Notes: a model not told the origin generated them from the letters alone. A stretch of DNA of 64,000 nucleotides from Bdellovibrio sp. KM01 (GCF_013752535.1 NZ_CP058348.1:992001-1056000), one strand, 5' to 3'. Numbered from the stretch's first letter, positions 28,293-37,623 are shown. A program made the numbers and translations.

Positions 28293-28985
28293 TTAGAGAG
28301 CGTCCGTGACTAAATACTTTTTCATCAGTGGTTCCAGTTCACGCGCGATCTTTTCGTGTCGATCATTTAAATAGATATATAGATTGGCAGTTACGTAAGG
28401 CTTGCTCGAGCGCGCAAGGCTTTCGTTATATTCTTTTAGAGTCGGATCTTGCACCTCAATTGTGGGACCTAAGAAAACATCGACTCTGCCATTGGCCAGC
28501 ATTTTTAAGCATTGAAAGGTATTTGCCGCTTCAATGACTTCCAAGTGGAGTTCTTTAGCCACCTGTGATCGCAATCTGTTGCCTAGAGTTAGGCAGGTTT
28601 TCCGCCCACTTAAGGAACTTGGCTGTTCGAGATCCAGTGGGGCTCCTCTTTTTTTGTATAAATAGTATTTCAGGCGCGCCATAGGTGTCTGAACCCGGAT
28701 GAGGTGCGGGAGATCACTTCCCAATCCATCAATCCGAAATGTGTCCCCATCGAGTTCGCCTTTGGAGACCATTAATAGGGAGCGCGACAAAGGAATTTTT
28801 TTAAATACAATCTCACAACCAATGTCTTTGAACGGTTGCCGAAATCCCTCGATCAACTTATGAATTGCTGGCGGCCAACTTTCTGCCATTGAAATTTTCA
28901 AAGGTTGAGGACATGTTGCCGCTTGCGCCGTTAAGGATAATAGGAAGGTTGTTAACAGAACAAGACGGGTCGATGGCGATTTCAT
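28293..28985 (-). CDS. Periplasmic substrate-binding-like protein (SBP family 3)
   Basis: The protein has 230 residues and starts at ATG 28985, which begins a good signal peptide (MKSPSTRLVLLTTFLLSLTAQA). The mature protein has the two-lobe pattern of family 3 solute-binding proteins (ISMAESWPPAIHKL, SKGELDGDTFRID, NGRVDVFLGP). As no transporter genes flank it, it may be a stand-alone sensor or scavenger. The ligand is unknown. Its stop lies two bases from the convergent ParA-partner stop. Confidence 0.72.
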   Translation of the reverse strand: MKSPSTRLVLLTTFLLSLTAQAATCPQPLKISMAESWPPAIHKLIEGFRQPFKDIGCEIVFKKIPLSRSLLMVSKGELDGDTFRIDGLGSDLPHLIRVQTPMARLKYYLYKKRGAPLDLEQPSSLSGRKTCLTLGNRLRSQVAKELHLEVIEAANTFQCLKMLANGRVDVFLGPTIEVQDPTLKEYNESLARSSKPYVTANLYIYLNDRHEKIARELEPLMKKYLVTDAL

Positions 28986-29007
28986 TTGTGCAAGATATCG
29001 CAGAATA

Positions 29008-29047
29008 GTGAAAATGCAAAATACTACCCTGTTCTTGTGAAAATGCA
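29008..29047 (+). repeat. Direct repeat GTGAAAATGCA upstream of the stress protein gene
   Basis: Two exact 11-bp copies occur at 29008-29018 and 29037-29047, 29 bases apart (about three helical turns). They lie 65-105 bases before the universal stress protein start. The spacing suits two dimers of an activator or repressor on one DNA face. The regulator is unknown. Confidence 0.4.
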
Positions 29048-29111
29048 CTTCAAACATCCTTATGAAATCTCAGTCCAGCTTGTATTCTGTTGAAAAATAC
29101 GAGGAGGGGCT

Positions 29112-29963
29112 ATGCCCACTAAGACGATACTTCTGTGTGATGATGTTTTTGCAAAAAAAGAAGAAGCGAAAGAACGATCTCGTGTTTTGCGAAAGTTTAC
29201 TAATGATTTAGCTCAGAGACTAAAAAATAAGGTAAGAACAATTGCCGTCCTGGATATTCCCAAAGAAGTCATTACGGCTGTCGACAAAAAATCGGATATT
29301 GAAATTATTAAGGGACGTCCGGTTGAGACGATACTCAAGGAAGTCAAAGATCCCAATGTCGAAATGCTTGTTATGGGTACCCGGGCACGATCGGGAGTAA
29401 AGAGAACTTTTCTTGGAAGTGTGGCCGAAGAAATTGTGCGCAATGCTGAATTGCCAGTGGTGATTCTTGGATCCCATGCCGTCGAAGCAGACTACAGTAT
29501 CGAGAAGAAAAGCTTAAAAATTTTGGTGATCTCGGATCTGTCTGGTTCCTCGGGGGGCGCGGAAAGGTTCGCTGCGAAATTTGCAAAGCGATTAAACGCG
29601 GAGATTGTGCTGTTCCATTCGGTCGGTGATCAAATCAAACACATGAAAGATATGCTGTACTCTCAAAGAGTGAAAAGTGCTGGAGTCGAAGTACTGTTTG
29701 ATGAAATGAAAGAGTTTGCAGAAACTTCAATGGCACGAAAAATCAAAGCTTATAACAATCAGGGCCTTAAGGTTACAGGGCACATAGCTTATGAAGAAGT
29801 CGAAGTGTCTAAGTTCCTAAAAAAGAATGACTGGCAGAACGCGGATTTTATTGTCATGGGAACTCATTCTCGCGGACGATTCTTAAAAGCATTTCTAGGC
29901 AGTACTACTCGTCGAGTGATGTTGTCTGCACGTGTACCGGTAATTGTTGTAAGAACAAAATAA
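29112..29963 (+). CDS. Tandem universal stress protein
   Basis: The 283-residue protein has two UspA domains. The ATP-binding signature appears twice: MGTRARSGVKRTFLGSVAEE at about 94-113 and MGTHSRGRFLKAFLGSTTRR at about 255-274. Such proteins bind ATP and help survival in hypoxia, starvation or stress. GAGGAGGGG precedes the ATG. It is the first gene of the stress island, and two-domain Usp proteins are also prominent in the mycobacterial DosR regulon. Regulation may involve the direct repeats at 29008-29047. Confidence 0.93.
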   Translation: MPTKTILLCDDVFAKKEEAKERSRVLRKFTNDLAQRLKNKVRTIAVLDIPKEVITAVDKKSDIEIIKGRPVETILKEVKDPNVEMLVMGTRARSGVKRTFLGSVAEEIVRNAELPVVILGSHAVEADYSIEKKSLKILVISDLSGSSGGAERFAAKFAKRLNAEIVLFHSVGDQIKHMKDMLYSQRVKSAGVEVLFDEMKEFAETSMARKIKAYNNQGLKVTGHIAYEEVEVSKFLKKNDWQNADFIVMGTHSRGRFLKAFLGSTTRRVMLSARVPVIVVRTK

Positions 29964-30147
29964 ACACTCAGAAATTCAGATCGACACTGTCCCAAAATCG
30001 AATGTTTCACATCAGTCCGGTTTTGTTTCGCACTGGCCGTGTTGACTTTTAAAACTAAGTCACTCATTCCGCTGGCAGCACGAAGATTCCTTAATTAGAT
30101 TTTTTCATTAGGAGAACAAATCACCCCGAGCGATCAAGGAGGATTGT

Positions 30148-31101
30148 ATGGGAATGGCGTTTCTACGTGCGCTGATAGTTTCTTTACTGATGACCTGGTG
30201 TATTTCGACCTGGGCCTTTTTTATGCCCGAGGCTCCGCAGGGAGCTCCGCTTGAAGGGCCGGATATTCAGAATGATGACCCTCGCCCGCCCGGATGGTCT
30301 GCGTGGGATACGATCGGAGGCACGGGAACATCTGATCCGGCTTCTTGCTCAAGGAATAACTTCCGTACCGAGGTTTTCGTACGTGGAACTGACAATGCTT
30401 TATGGCATCGTCGTTGGAACGGTAATTCATGGGAAGCCTGGGAGTCACTGGGGGGAACTTTAACTTCTTCTCCTTCGGCTGCATGCTGGGGAGCGAATCG
30501 TGTCGACGTTTTCGTGCGTGGAACTGACAATGCCTTATGGGTTCGTAGCTGGCGTTCAGGTCATTGGTTACCATGGTACTCATTGGGTGGTTATTTAACA
30601 ACGGGACCTGGTTCTGCTAGCAGATCAGGAAATCGCTTGGACGTTTTTGTTGCAGGTGCTGATAGTTCGCTTTATCAACGGTCATTTTCAGGAACATCTT
30701 GGGGACCGTGGGTGAGTTTAGGTGGTACGTTAACATCTGACCCATCGGCAGTTTCTTGGAGTTCCACTCGTTTGGATGTTTTCGTCCGTGGAACTGACAA
30801 TGCCCTCTGGCATAAATGGTTTTCCAGCGGAACATGGTCTGCTTGGGAATCTTTAGGGGGAGTGCTGACGTCTGCGCCGGGTTCGTCATCGTGGGCAGTG
30901 GGGCAATTGGATGTCTATGTCAGGGGCACGGATAACTCCCTTTACTATCGTCGTTACTTAAGTGGTTCCTGGAGTGCGTGGAGCAGTTTAGGAGGAACTT
31001 TGACTTCAGGTCCTTCCGCAACTTCATCCGGTAACAAGCGATCCCTGGTGTTTGTCAAAGGTACTGACAATGCGATTTGGTATCGCACGTATAAAGAATA
31101 A
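30148..31101 (+). CDS. Secreted six-repeat beta-propeller lectin-like protein (PLL type)
   Basis: The protein has 317 residues with a signal peptide (about 1-25). Residues about 50-317 are six tandem repeats of ~45 residues with the pattern W-x2-W-x-S-L-G-G, LTSxPS, then (V/L)DVFVRGTDNALW. This is the signature of the Photorhabdus PLL-like seven-bladed lectin propellers, which bind fucose or O-methylated sugars. DNA identity between repeats is visible, so recent amplification is likely. AAGGAGG precedes ATG 30148. It is secreted or surface-exposed and could bind prey or host glycans. It is not an obvious stress protein despite its place in the island. Confidence 0.82.
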   Translation: MGMAFLRALIVSLLMTWCISTWAFFMPEAPQGAPLEGPDIQNDDPRPPGWSAWDTIGGTGTSDPASCSRNNFRTEVFVRGTDNALWHRRWNGNSWEAWESLGGTLTSSPSAACWGANRVDVFVRGTDNALWVRSWRSGHWLPWYSLGGYLTTGPGSASRSGNRLDVFVAGADSSLYQRSFSGTSWGPWVSLGGTLTSDPSAVSWSSTRLDVFVRGTDNALWHKWFSSGTWSAWESLGGVLTSAPGSSSWAVGQLDVYVRGTDNSLYYRRYLSGSWSAWSSLGGTLTSGPSATSSGNKRSLVFVKGTDNAIWYRTYKE

Positions 31102-31107
31102 AATTTT

Positions 31108-31140
31108 TAGAGAGAGGAGCGAATCCGCATCCTCTCTCTA
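31108..31140. terminator. Perfect 11-bp hairpin between convergent genes
   Basis: TAGAGAGAGGA (31108-31118) pairs with TCCTCTCTCTA (31130-31140). It lies between the lectin and the convergent channel gene. The T-run is weak on either side, so efficiency is uncertain. Confidence 0.55.
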
Positions 31141-31188
31141 TCAAGTAAAATGTCCCATAGGATTTATCAGATAAAATCCGCAAACTAT

Positions 31189-31587
31189 TTACCGTTGTTT
31201 TGTTCGAATTTCTGAAAGTTCCCTTTCTACATCTTCAACATCTTTTTCAATAGTGGAAAGGGCTGGAGATATAAGTGTCGTTACCAGAAATGCCATATAT
31301 GACCAAACGAAGAATGTACCAAAAAACATAAGGGCTATTGCTGTAACTTTTCCCACCTGAGTCTCTGGAACCCACGGAATGAACCCAATTGTTGTCACTA
31401 TACTGGTACTCCACATTAGACAATCTATAAAATTTGGGTGGTTTAAGCCGAATGACTCTGAATAGTAGATCAGAGCCGCTCCAAGTATTATCATAATATT
31501 TCCGGCCAAAGTTAAGATCCAGAACAGTGGGTGGCTTATCATTGCCGTAAAGCGCGTGATATATATCTTTTTCCTGCGTTTGTGCAT
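31189..31587 (-). CDS. Two-helix K+-channel-like membrane protein
   Basis: The protein has 132 residues, starting at ATG 31587 with GGTGAG six bases before it. Two transmembrane helices (about 20-42 and 80-105) flank a re-entrant pore segment, CLMWSTSIVTTIGFIPW, where TTIGF sits at the place of the K+ filter TVGYG. The filter is altered, so selectivity is uncertain. A short acidic helical tail (STIEKDVEDVERELSE) may oligomerise. It resembles Ion_trans_2 proteins. A GG-N10-GC promoter match lies 40 bases upstream. Confidence 0.7.
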   Translation of the reverse strand: MHKRRKKIYITRFTAMISHPLFWILTLAGNIMIILGAALIYYSESFGLNHPNFIDCLMWSTSIVTTIGFIPWVPETQVGKVTAIALMFFGTFFVWSYMAFLVTTLISPALSTIEKDVEDVERELSEIRTKQR

Positions 31588-31626
31588 AAGCATCTCACCA
31601 GTTATCAGTCGTCTTGGTATTCTTAT

Positions 31627-31643
31627 AGCAAACACAATTCCTT
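31627..31643 (-). promoter_or_regulatory. Candidate sigma-54 promoter of the channel gene
   Basis: On the minus strand the sequence reads AGGAATTGTGTTTGCT. GG and GC are separated by exactly ten bases and the -12 element TTTGCT is good; the -24 element is AGGAA instead of TGGCA. It is about 40 bases before the start codon. Confidence 0.45.
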
Positions 31644-31819
31644 TCGTATTGAATTCAGAAGAGATTCATGTAAACCGCTGCGCCATTTTGTCTCGCTCTG
31701 AGAGACGGAATGTCTTACCTGTTTTAAATGTTGGAGGCCACTTTAAAAATAAGTAAGACCACTTCGCAGGGCTAGAGAACTACAATTGGTTTAAGTGACA
31801 GTGAAGTGAGGTTTAAAAA

Positions 31820-32182
31820 ATGTCAGGTAAAAATATCTTTGTTGGAAAATTTGTTCCAGGAGTTGCTGTGTCCATCATTTTAGCTTCCCATCTTGCTTTT
31901 GCAAAAGATGTGTTCCTGGATGTCAGAACTGCGGAAGAATTTTCTCAAGGACATATACCCAATGCCATAAACATTGATGTTCTGAAGACGGACTTTAGCA
32001 GCAAAGTATCAGAATTGAATCGAAATGATGTGTATAAAGTCTATTGCAAAAGGGGAAGCCGTGCAAAAAAGGCTGTCACGATAATGCACGACTTAAACTT
32101 TAAAAATTTAGATAATTTGGGAAGTTATGAAGATGCGCAAGTATACTTCAAAAAGTCGCAAGATGCTGCCGATACGCCATAG
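31820..32182 (+). CDS. Periplasmic rhodanese-like protein
   Basis: The 120-residue single-domain rhodanese has a signal peptide (ending HLAFA-KD). DVRTAEEFSQGHIPNAINID is the classic rhodanese N-terminal stretch and Cys in VYCKRGSRA is the catalytic persulfide cysteine. It would carry sulfane sulfur in the periplasm; PspE is an example of this type. Its end overlaps the next lipoprotein gene, which suggests an operon running into the histidine kinase and ATPase genes. Confidence 0.88.
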   Translation: MSGKNIFVGKFVPGVAVSIILASHLAFAKDVFLDVRTAEEFSQGHIPNAINIDVLKTDFSSKVSELNRNDVYKVYCKRGSRAKKAVTIMHDLNFKNLDNLGSYEDAQVYFKKSQDAADTP

Positions 32183-32747
32183 TATTACCTTGGGACTGAT
32201 TGCAATTTCTCTTGCGGCCTGCAGTCACAGGGGCCTCAGTTTAGGCATGTACAAGCGGGAGGAAATTGTTCGAAGTAACTATCTCATCGATAATACATCA
32301 ACTTACGAACTAGGCTTTGCCTCGGATGAATTTTCTGGGTTGCTTGCTGGCACCGTTCCCATTTATTTGAAATCCGGCATTTCGCTATTGCAAAGGAATT
32401 TTTCGTACCATGATCAAGAATATAATACAGGAAGTGGAAATGTTTCTGCCCAGTTGATTAAAGGCACGGTCGGTATGGATTTAATGTTTTCACGGCGATT
32501 CTTCTTTTCCGCGTTAGTGGCCGGCGAAGCACTGATTCATCAAAGTGATAACAATATGCTTGGTTACGACCAGTCTGAACTTCTTTTGGGAAGTGAGGTG
32601 GGAGTGAAACTGCAGGAATCAACATACTTGTCTTTTTACGTTGGGTCTAACTGGGAGGATCTATTCTCTCAGACACGAGTCCCAATTGAGGTGGGTTTGT
32701 TATTCAAGTATTTCTTTGTCGACGTCGAGCATAGAAATAAACTTTAA
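32133..32747 (+). CDS. Beta-rich lipoprotein, unknown function
   Basis: I do not recognise this ~204-residue protein. The start at ATG 32133 is supported by GGGAAG eight bases upstream, giving a basic n-region and a lipobox SLAAC. ATG 32163 (MLPIRHSIT) is an alternative. The mature part shows alternating short strands (YLSFYVGSNWEDLF, VPIEVGLLFKYFFV) as in small outer-membrane beta-barrels. It overlaps the end of the rhodanese gene and lies 13 bases before the histidine kinase, so it is probably in one operon with them. Confidence 0.65.
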   Translation: MRKYTSKSRKMLPIRHSITLGLIAISLAACSHRGLSLGMYKREEIVRSNYLIDNTSTYELGFASDEFSGLLAGTVPIYLKSGISLLQRNFSYHDQEYNTGSGNVSAQLIKGTVGMDLMFSRRFFFSALVAGEALIHQSDNNMLGYDQSELLLGSEVGVKLQESTYLSFYVGSNWEDLFSQTRVPIEVGLLFKYFFVDVEHRNKL

Positions 32748-32760
32748 GGAGTGCTGATCT

Positions 32761-34026
32761 ATGGAGCCGCTTGCGGTGGATGGTATGAATGGTGCGAATA
32801 TATTGTTGGGCAAGATAGTTCAAGAAATAAATACTAAGATGGGATCGGGGTGTGCATTTGATCAAATACTTGAATCTATCTTTGATGCACTCATCATATT
32901 AATTCCATTTGATAGAATTGGTATAGCATTGGTGGATGCTGATACGAAATCGATTCGATTAGAATGGGTAAAGTCTCGAGTGGATGTCAACGCTGTCAAA
33001 CGGGGCTACTCGGCTAATCTCGAGGGAAGCAGTTTAAAAAGGATTATAGAAACAGGGGAGCCGCGGATCATAAATGATTTACGCGAGTATGCTGCCGTTC
33101 ATACTCAATCTGTCTCGACGAAATTGATATTAAAGGACGGGATGCTTTCCAATTTAACCTGTCCTTTAAGATCCGATAATAAAGCAATTGGAGTGGTTTT
33201 TTTTTCAAGTCGCGATCCTAACACCTATCGGGATGCCCATATTCAAGTGTTTAAGTCTATTGCTGATGAATTGTCAGTTGTCGTGGAACAGGCAAAGCTA
33301 AAGAACTATTTCACTGAAATTAGAAAACGTGACTTGGCCTTGTCCAAAATTATTCACGATATAAGGTCTCCCGTCAGCGTTATTGAGGGATATCTAGAAT
33401 TGGCGTCTGAAGAGGGATGGTACGATTCTTTACCGACAAAATTTAAAGATATTTGCTCAATTTTAAAACGAAATACCAATTCTATACTCAGTTTGTTGGA
33501 TGAATTAAGAGATTATTCATTAGTATCCATCCCTAAAGGTCCTCTGACGCCATTGAATTTAACGGAAGTTGCTGTGAATGATTTTTGTATTGATATTTCA
33601 GCTGTCGGCAAAATACTCTCTGCCACGAAGGATATTTCGTTTGAGACCGATTTGTCCGAAGGTTTACCCCTCGTTATCACGATTGATCGGAATCGAATGC
33701 AGCGCGTGCTAGAAAATCTGATTACAAACTCAATCAAATTTTCCAAAAGAGACACCAAAATCACTTTTTCAGTTTGGTCCCATGATGACCGGATTTACTT
33801 TTCAGTAGCCGACCAAGGTTTGGGAATACGCACCGATGAACTACCGAAACTTTTCACTGATTTTGGCAAGACGAGCACCCTGCCCAGCGAAGGCGAGAAA
33901 AGTTCTGGCTTAGGCTTGGCGATTGTTAAAAACATTATCGAGCAACATCGTGGCCAGATATCCGTCGAAAGTACTGTGGGACGTGGATCTACATTTACAT
34001 TTTGGTTGCCTCTGGGAGGGCCGTGA
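32761..34026 (+). CDS. GAF-domain sensor histidine kinase
   Basis: This soluble sensor kinase has 421 residues and no transmembrane segment. A GAF domain occupies about 25-175. HisKA follows with the phospho-acceptor His199 in KIIHDIRSP. HATPase_c has the N box ENLITNSIKF, G1 DQGLGI and G2 GLGLAIV. GAF kinases such as mycobacterial DosS/DosT sense O2 or redox through heme; heme binding here is not provable. No receiver gene is adjacent. Its TGA overlaps the GTG start of the P-type ATPase (GTGA), so kinase and pump are co-expressed. Confidence 0.9.
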   Translation: MEPLAVDGMNGANILLGKIVQEINTKMGSGCAFDQILESIFDALIILIPFDRIGIALVDADTKSIRLEWVKSRVDVNAVKRGYSANLEGSSLKRIIETGEPRIINDLREYAAVHTQSVSTKLILKDGMLSNLTCPLRSDNKAIGVVFFSSRDPNTYRDAHIQVFKSIADELSVVVEQAKLKNYFTEIRKRDLALSKIIHDIRSPVSVIEGYLELASEEGWYDSLPTKFKDICSILKRNTNSILSLLDELRDYSLVSIPKGPLTPLNLTEVAVNDFCIDISAVGKILSATKDISFETDLSEGLPLVITIDRNRMQRVLENLITNSIKFSKRDTKITFSVWSHDDRIYFSVADQGLGIRTDELPKLFTDFGKTSTLPSEGEKSSGLGLAIVKNIIEQHRGQISVESTVGRGSTFTFWLPLGGP

Positions 34027-36497
34027 GAACGGTAATTTCTGTAAGTGCATTAAAAGGAATGCCATTAACCAACGAAGGACTTCGAAGCGATCAGGTGATT
34101 GTACAACAGAACCGCTTTGGAAGGAACGAATTCACGAATAGTTCAAAGGCTCGTTGGTGGCAAATTCTCTGGGGATCACTTAAGGATCCGATGATACTAC
34201 TATTGTTTGTAACCGGAACAATCTTTCTTTCGGTTGGTAATCGTCACGAGGCATTAACTCTTTATGTGGCGATTTTGCCGCTTTTATTGATGGATCTTTA
34301 TTTACATCGCCGTACTGAAATATCAACTGAAGATTTAAAAAATAAAATCAGTAAGATTGCTTCGGTAATCAGAGACAACAAAGCTAGCGAAATTAACTGC
34401 GATGAATTAGTGCCGGGAGATCTTATTTTATTAAAGACCGGTGACGTTTTGCCGGCTGACGGCTACCTGGAATCATCCGAAAGTATACTGCTCAATGAAT
34501 CGATTCTGACGGGAGAGTCTTTACCAGTTAGTAAAGTGTCGTTGGGTGCGTTGCCGACAATTTTGAACGATGATCAGCTGTCCATTGATTCTGCCTGCCT
34601 TGTGTATGCCGGGACCCGGGTGATGCGCGGAAAAGGCATCCTGAGGTTATATAGAACTGGTTCTCATACTGAGTATGGAATGATCATCCAATCTTTATCG
34701 AGCGTGCCAAAAGAACGAACGGCATTACAAAAAAGTATATCTGATTTGGTCAAGCTGCTCACGATAGCGGGTTTATGTGGCTGTGTCGTTCTTGGTTTGA
34801 TTCGGTTGTTTCAAGGTGACAGTTTAGCCAATGCTCTATTAAGCGCCGCAATTTTTGCAGTGGCCGCGATGCCAGAGGAATTTCCGATCGTGTTTTCTTT
34901 TTTTTTAGGTGTCGGGGTGTATCGGCTTGCTAAGAAGAAAGCCTTGGTTAAGAGAGCTGTCACCGTTGAAAGCATTGGCAGAGTTCAATGCATATGTACT
35001 GACAAAACCGGAACAATGACTTCCGGTGAGCTGACACTTAGCGAGGTTTTGCCCTCACAGAGTTTTTCGAGACAGCAACTTTTAGAAGCTGCGGCGAGTG
35101 CGTCGGAGGAACACCCGGTGGATCCCGTTGATGTCGTAATTTCAATAGCGTTCGGAAAAGATCACTTAAAAAAGATTAAAGTCTTTCCATTTACAGAAAT
35201 GCGGAAAAAGGAAACTGCAATCTGTAAAACCCCTGAGGATCAAGTCATGGGCTTCAGCAAAGGCGCTCCAGAGGTCATCTTTAAACAGTGCGAACTAACG
35301 GAAGCTGATCTACTGTACTGGCGGAGTCTCGTTTCCAAATATTCTAATATGGGTATGAAAGTTATAGCGTGCGCTCGCCAGGCGAAAGTTTCAGATCGAG
35401 AGATTGAGACGGAGCCCGTGAATGGGTTTTCGTTGTTGGGTATTTTAGGGTTTTCTGATCCTTTGCGTCCGGGTGTTAAAAATGCGATCGAATTCTGCCA
35501 AAAAAACCGAATCAAGGTACTCATGCTTACTGGCGATCACCCCGGTACCGCTTTGGCAATCGCGTCCCAGGCGGGGATGGGAAACGAACACCCCAAAGTA
35601 CTGACTTTCGAGGATCGTCCCGAGTTGTGGAGTGAGCAAGGGATACTGGACAAGGCCTCCGAGCTTTTAGAATACGATGTCATAGCAAGGTGTAATCCAC
35701 TTCATAAATTGTGGATCGTTCGTTCTCTCAGGACGCATTTTTCGGTCGTCGCGGTGACGGGTGATGGCGTAAACGATGTTCCTGCAATTCAACAAGCAGA
35801 TATTGGAATAGCAATGGGCAAACGGGGCGTACAATCTGCCAGAGACGTGGCCTCTATAGTTTTAGCTGATGACAACTTCGTGACCATCATTAATGCGATA
35901 CAAGAGGGAAAACAACTATTAAAAAACCTGAATTCCAGTTTTGAATATTTATTGTTGATGCAGGTCCCACTCGTGCTCGGCGCTTTGATAATTCCTATGA
36001 TGGGGCAACCGCTGCTTTTTTTACCAGTTCATTTAGTTTGGTTAGAGCTCATCCTTCACCCAACGTCCTTGTTGGGTTTTCAGATGGATGTATCTAAATC
36101 AAAAAAATTCCAAGAAAACGACTTTTTCAATAAAGAACGAATATTAGCTATTTCCCTTAAAGGATTACTAGTGTGTGCTTTTATGTCTTCAAACTTCTTT
36201 CTTGCGCTATGGGAGAACAAAGGGGTCGCGCATGCACGAGCCAACGCCTTACTGGTGCTAATATTGGCGGGCATTTCTTATCATCTATTTAAGACGAGGC
36301 TTTCGACGAGGGCGAGCTTTAGTATTTTTTTGTTAAACAGTGTTGTGACTGTTGCGATTTTTCAGGTTTCTTATTTCGCTACTTTTCTATCGGTAGATGT
36401 CCTTAGTCTTTCTGACTGGGTAAGGGCATCTCTTATGGTTGTTTTATCGATCTCATTATCTGAATTAGTGATAAAAACGTGGAACTATAAATCATGA
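34023..36497 (+). CDS. P-type cation-transporting ATPase
   Basis: The pump has 824 residues. The start is GTG 34023 with GGGAGGG just upstream. Motifs in order: actuator-domain TGES (ESILTGESLPV), the M4 sequence AAMPEEFPIV, phosphorylation site DKTGTMTSGE, and hinge GDGVNDVPAIQQADIGIAMG. The N-terminal cation-ATPase domain and PEEFP (versus PEGLP in Ca2+ pumps) place it near P2-type pumps; the ion is unresolved (Ca2+, Mg2+ or another cation). No heavy-metal CPC motif or metal-binding domain is present. Mycobacterial CtpF, a pump in the DosR regulon, is a functional analogue. Its end overlaps the convergent regulator by 13 bases. Confidence 0.9.
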   Translation: MRTVISVSALKGMPLTNEGLRSDQVIVQQNRFGRNEFTNSSKARWWQILWGSLKDPMILLLFVTGTIFLSVGNRHEALTLYVAILPLLLMDLYLHRRTEISTEDLKNKISKIASVIRDNKASEINCDELVPGDLILLKTGDVLPADGYLESSESILLNESILTGESLPVSKVSLGALPTILNDDQLSIDSACLVYAGTRVMRGKGILRLYRTGSHTEYGMIIQSLSSVPKERTALQKSISDLVKLLTIAGLCGCVVLGLIRLFQGDSLANALLSAAIFAVAAMPEEFPIVFSFFLGVGVYRLAKKKALVKRAVTVESIGRVQCICTDKTGTMTSGELTLSEVLPSQSFSRQQLLEAAASASEEHPVDPVDVVISIAFGKDHLKKIKVFPFTEMRKKETAICKTPEDQVMGFSKGAPEVIFKQCELTEADLLYWRSLVSKYSNMGMKVIACARQAKVSDREIETEPVNGFSLLGILGFSDPLRPGVKNAIEFCQKNRIKVLMLTGDHPGTALAIASQAGMGNEHPKVLTFEDRPELWSEQGILDKASELLEYDVIARCNPLHKLWIVRSLRTHFSVVAVTGDGVNDVPAIQQADIGIAMGKRGVQSARDVASIVLADDNFVTIINAIQEGKQLLKNLNSSFEYLLLMQVPLVLGALIIPMMGQPLLFLPVHLVWLELILHPTSLLGFQMDVSKSKKFQENDFFNKERILAISLKGLLVCAFMSSNFFLALWENKGVAHARANALLVLILAGISYHLFKTRLSTRASFSIFLLNSVVTVAIFQVSYFATFLSVDVLSLSDWVRASLMVVLSISLSELVIKTWNYKS

Positions 36498-37438
36498 GTC
36501 TTTTGATTTAGAAGCCGGGAAATCGTTCTGCGACTGATCCCCAATATTTCTGCCGCTCTACCCTGGTGCAGATTCACCGAAGCTAATACATAGCGAATAT
36601 AATTTTCCTCTAGATCGGATAAGGTCGGAAAATTTCTAAAATAATTAAATTGTTGAAAATCTTCCCTTTCTTCAAAGCTTGGAAGATCGACTTTTTCTAT
36701 TTTTGTTTTATTCAGATTGAACACGATCGTGCGTTCGATAAAGTTTTCAAGCTCGCGAATGTTTCCGGGCCAAGAATGCGATTTTAATTCGCTCACTGCG
36801 TTTTCGCTTAAACTTAGATCCTCCGTAAGGGCATATTTTTTGCTAAACTTTTTAATAAACCCTTCAATCAAATCCGGAATATCATCATGGCGTTGACGCA
36901 GCGGGGGGAGGGACATGGGAATAACATTGAGCCGATAATACAGGTCTTCCCTAAACTTGGAATTCTTGATTTCGCTCTTTAGATTCTTATGGGTTGCAGC
37001 GATAATGGTGAAGTCCACTTTGTGTTCAAATGGGGAGCCAATGGGCCGTACACTTCGCTCCTGAATAACTCGTAAGAGTTTAGACTGAAGATGAAAAGGC
37101 ATGTCACCTATTTCATCCAAAAAAACCGTGCCTCCGCGTACCGACTCAAAGATTCCCTTATGATCACAAACTGCGCCCGTAAAAGCTCCTTTACGATGGC
37201 CAAAAAATTCTGATTCTAGAAGAGCTTCGGGGATTGCGGAACAATTAATGGCAAGTAAGGGTTTAGATGCTCTTGGACTTAACCGATGAATATATCTGGC
37301 TAGCATTTCTTTACCAGTGCCACTTTCACCTTGGATAAGTATATTTGCATCGGTGGAAGCTATTCTGGGCAATGATCTTAATAGGTCTCGAATCAAGGGA
37401 TGATGAGATCTAAAATCTGACGATGACAGTTGGTTCAC
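36485..37438 (-). CDS. Sigma-54-dependent transcriptional activator (no receiver domain)
   Basis: The 317-residue bEBP consists of an AAA+ domain and a Fis-type HTH. Walker A is GESGTGKE at about 38-45. The sigma-54 contact loop GAFTGA is intact at about 85-90, and Walker B FLDEIGDM is present. The recognition helix is in ILGISRRTISRLLN near the C-terminus. There is no N-terminal regulatory domain, as in PspF, so activity may be set by a partner protein or by expression level. Located between the ATPase and Hsp20 genes, it is the obvious candidate activator for the GG-N10-GC promoters found nearby. Confidence 0.93.
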   Translation of the reverse strand: MNQLSSSDFRSHHPLIRDLLRSLPRIASTDANILIQGESGTGKEMLARYIHRLSPRASKPLLAINCSAIPEALLESEFFGHRKGAFTGAVCDHKGIFESVRGGTVFLDEIGDMPFHLQSKLLRVIQERSVRPIGSPFEHKVDFTIIAATHKNLKSEIKNSKFREDLYYRLNVIPMSLPPLRQRHDDIPDLIEGFIKKFSKKYALTEDLSLSENAVSELKSHSWPGNIRELENFIERTIVFNLNKTKIEKVDLPSFEEREDFQQFNYFRNFPTLSDLEENYIRYVLASVNLHQGRAAEILGISRRTISRLLNQKTHDL

Positions 37439-37593
37439 ACAGCCTCCGATCTCATGAAGTTACAACTTATATTTTAAAGAATAGTAAGGCAGGAACTTCT
37501 TCTTTGGGAGTTACATTTGGGATGTGGACTTGTCTGCGGATCGTCGTTTGTCCTAAGCGAGTCTTTTGACACGTACTTCTTTGGTGAAACACA

Positions 37594-37618
37594 AGCCCGC
37601 TTATGGGTACAGCGGGCT
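37594..37618 (-). terminator. Hairpin after the Hsp20 gene
   Basis: AGCCCGCT (37594-37601) pairs with AGCGGGCT (37611-37618), just past the Hsp20 stop on the minus strand. The following T-content is modest. Confidence 0.55.
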
Positions 37619-37623
37619 ACATT

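Noticed and set aside
30221..30889. Opposite-strand frames within the lectin repeats
   Set aside because: They are produced by the periodic repeat. Their repeated motifs are the reverse complement of the lectin repeat, and they have no start signals.
30290..31090. Direct repeats that might be taken for a CRISPR array
   Set aside because: The period is ~135 bases, in frame, with coding sequence throughout and no conserved palindromic repeat.
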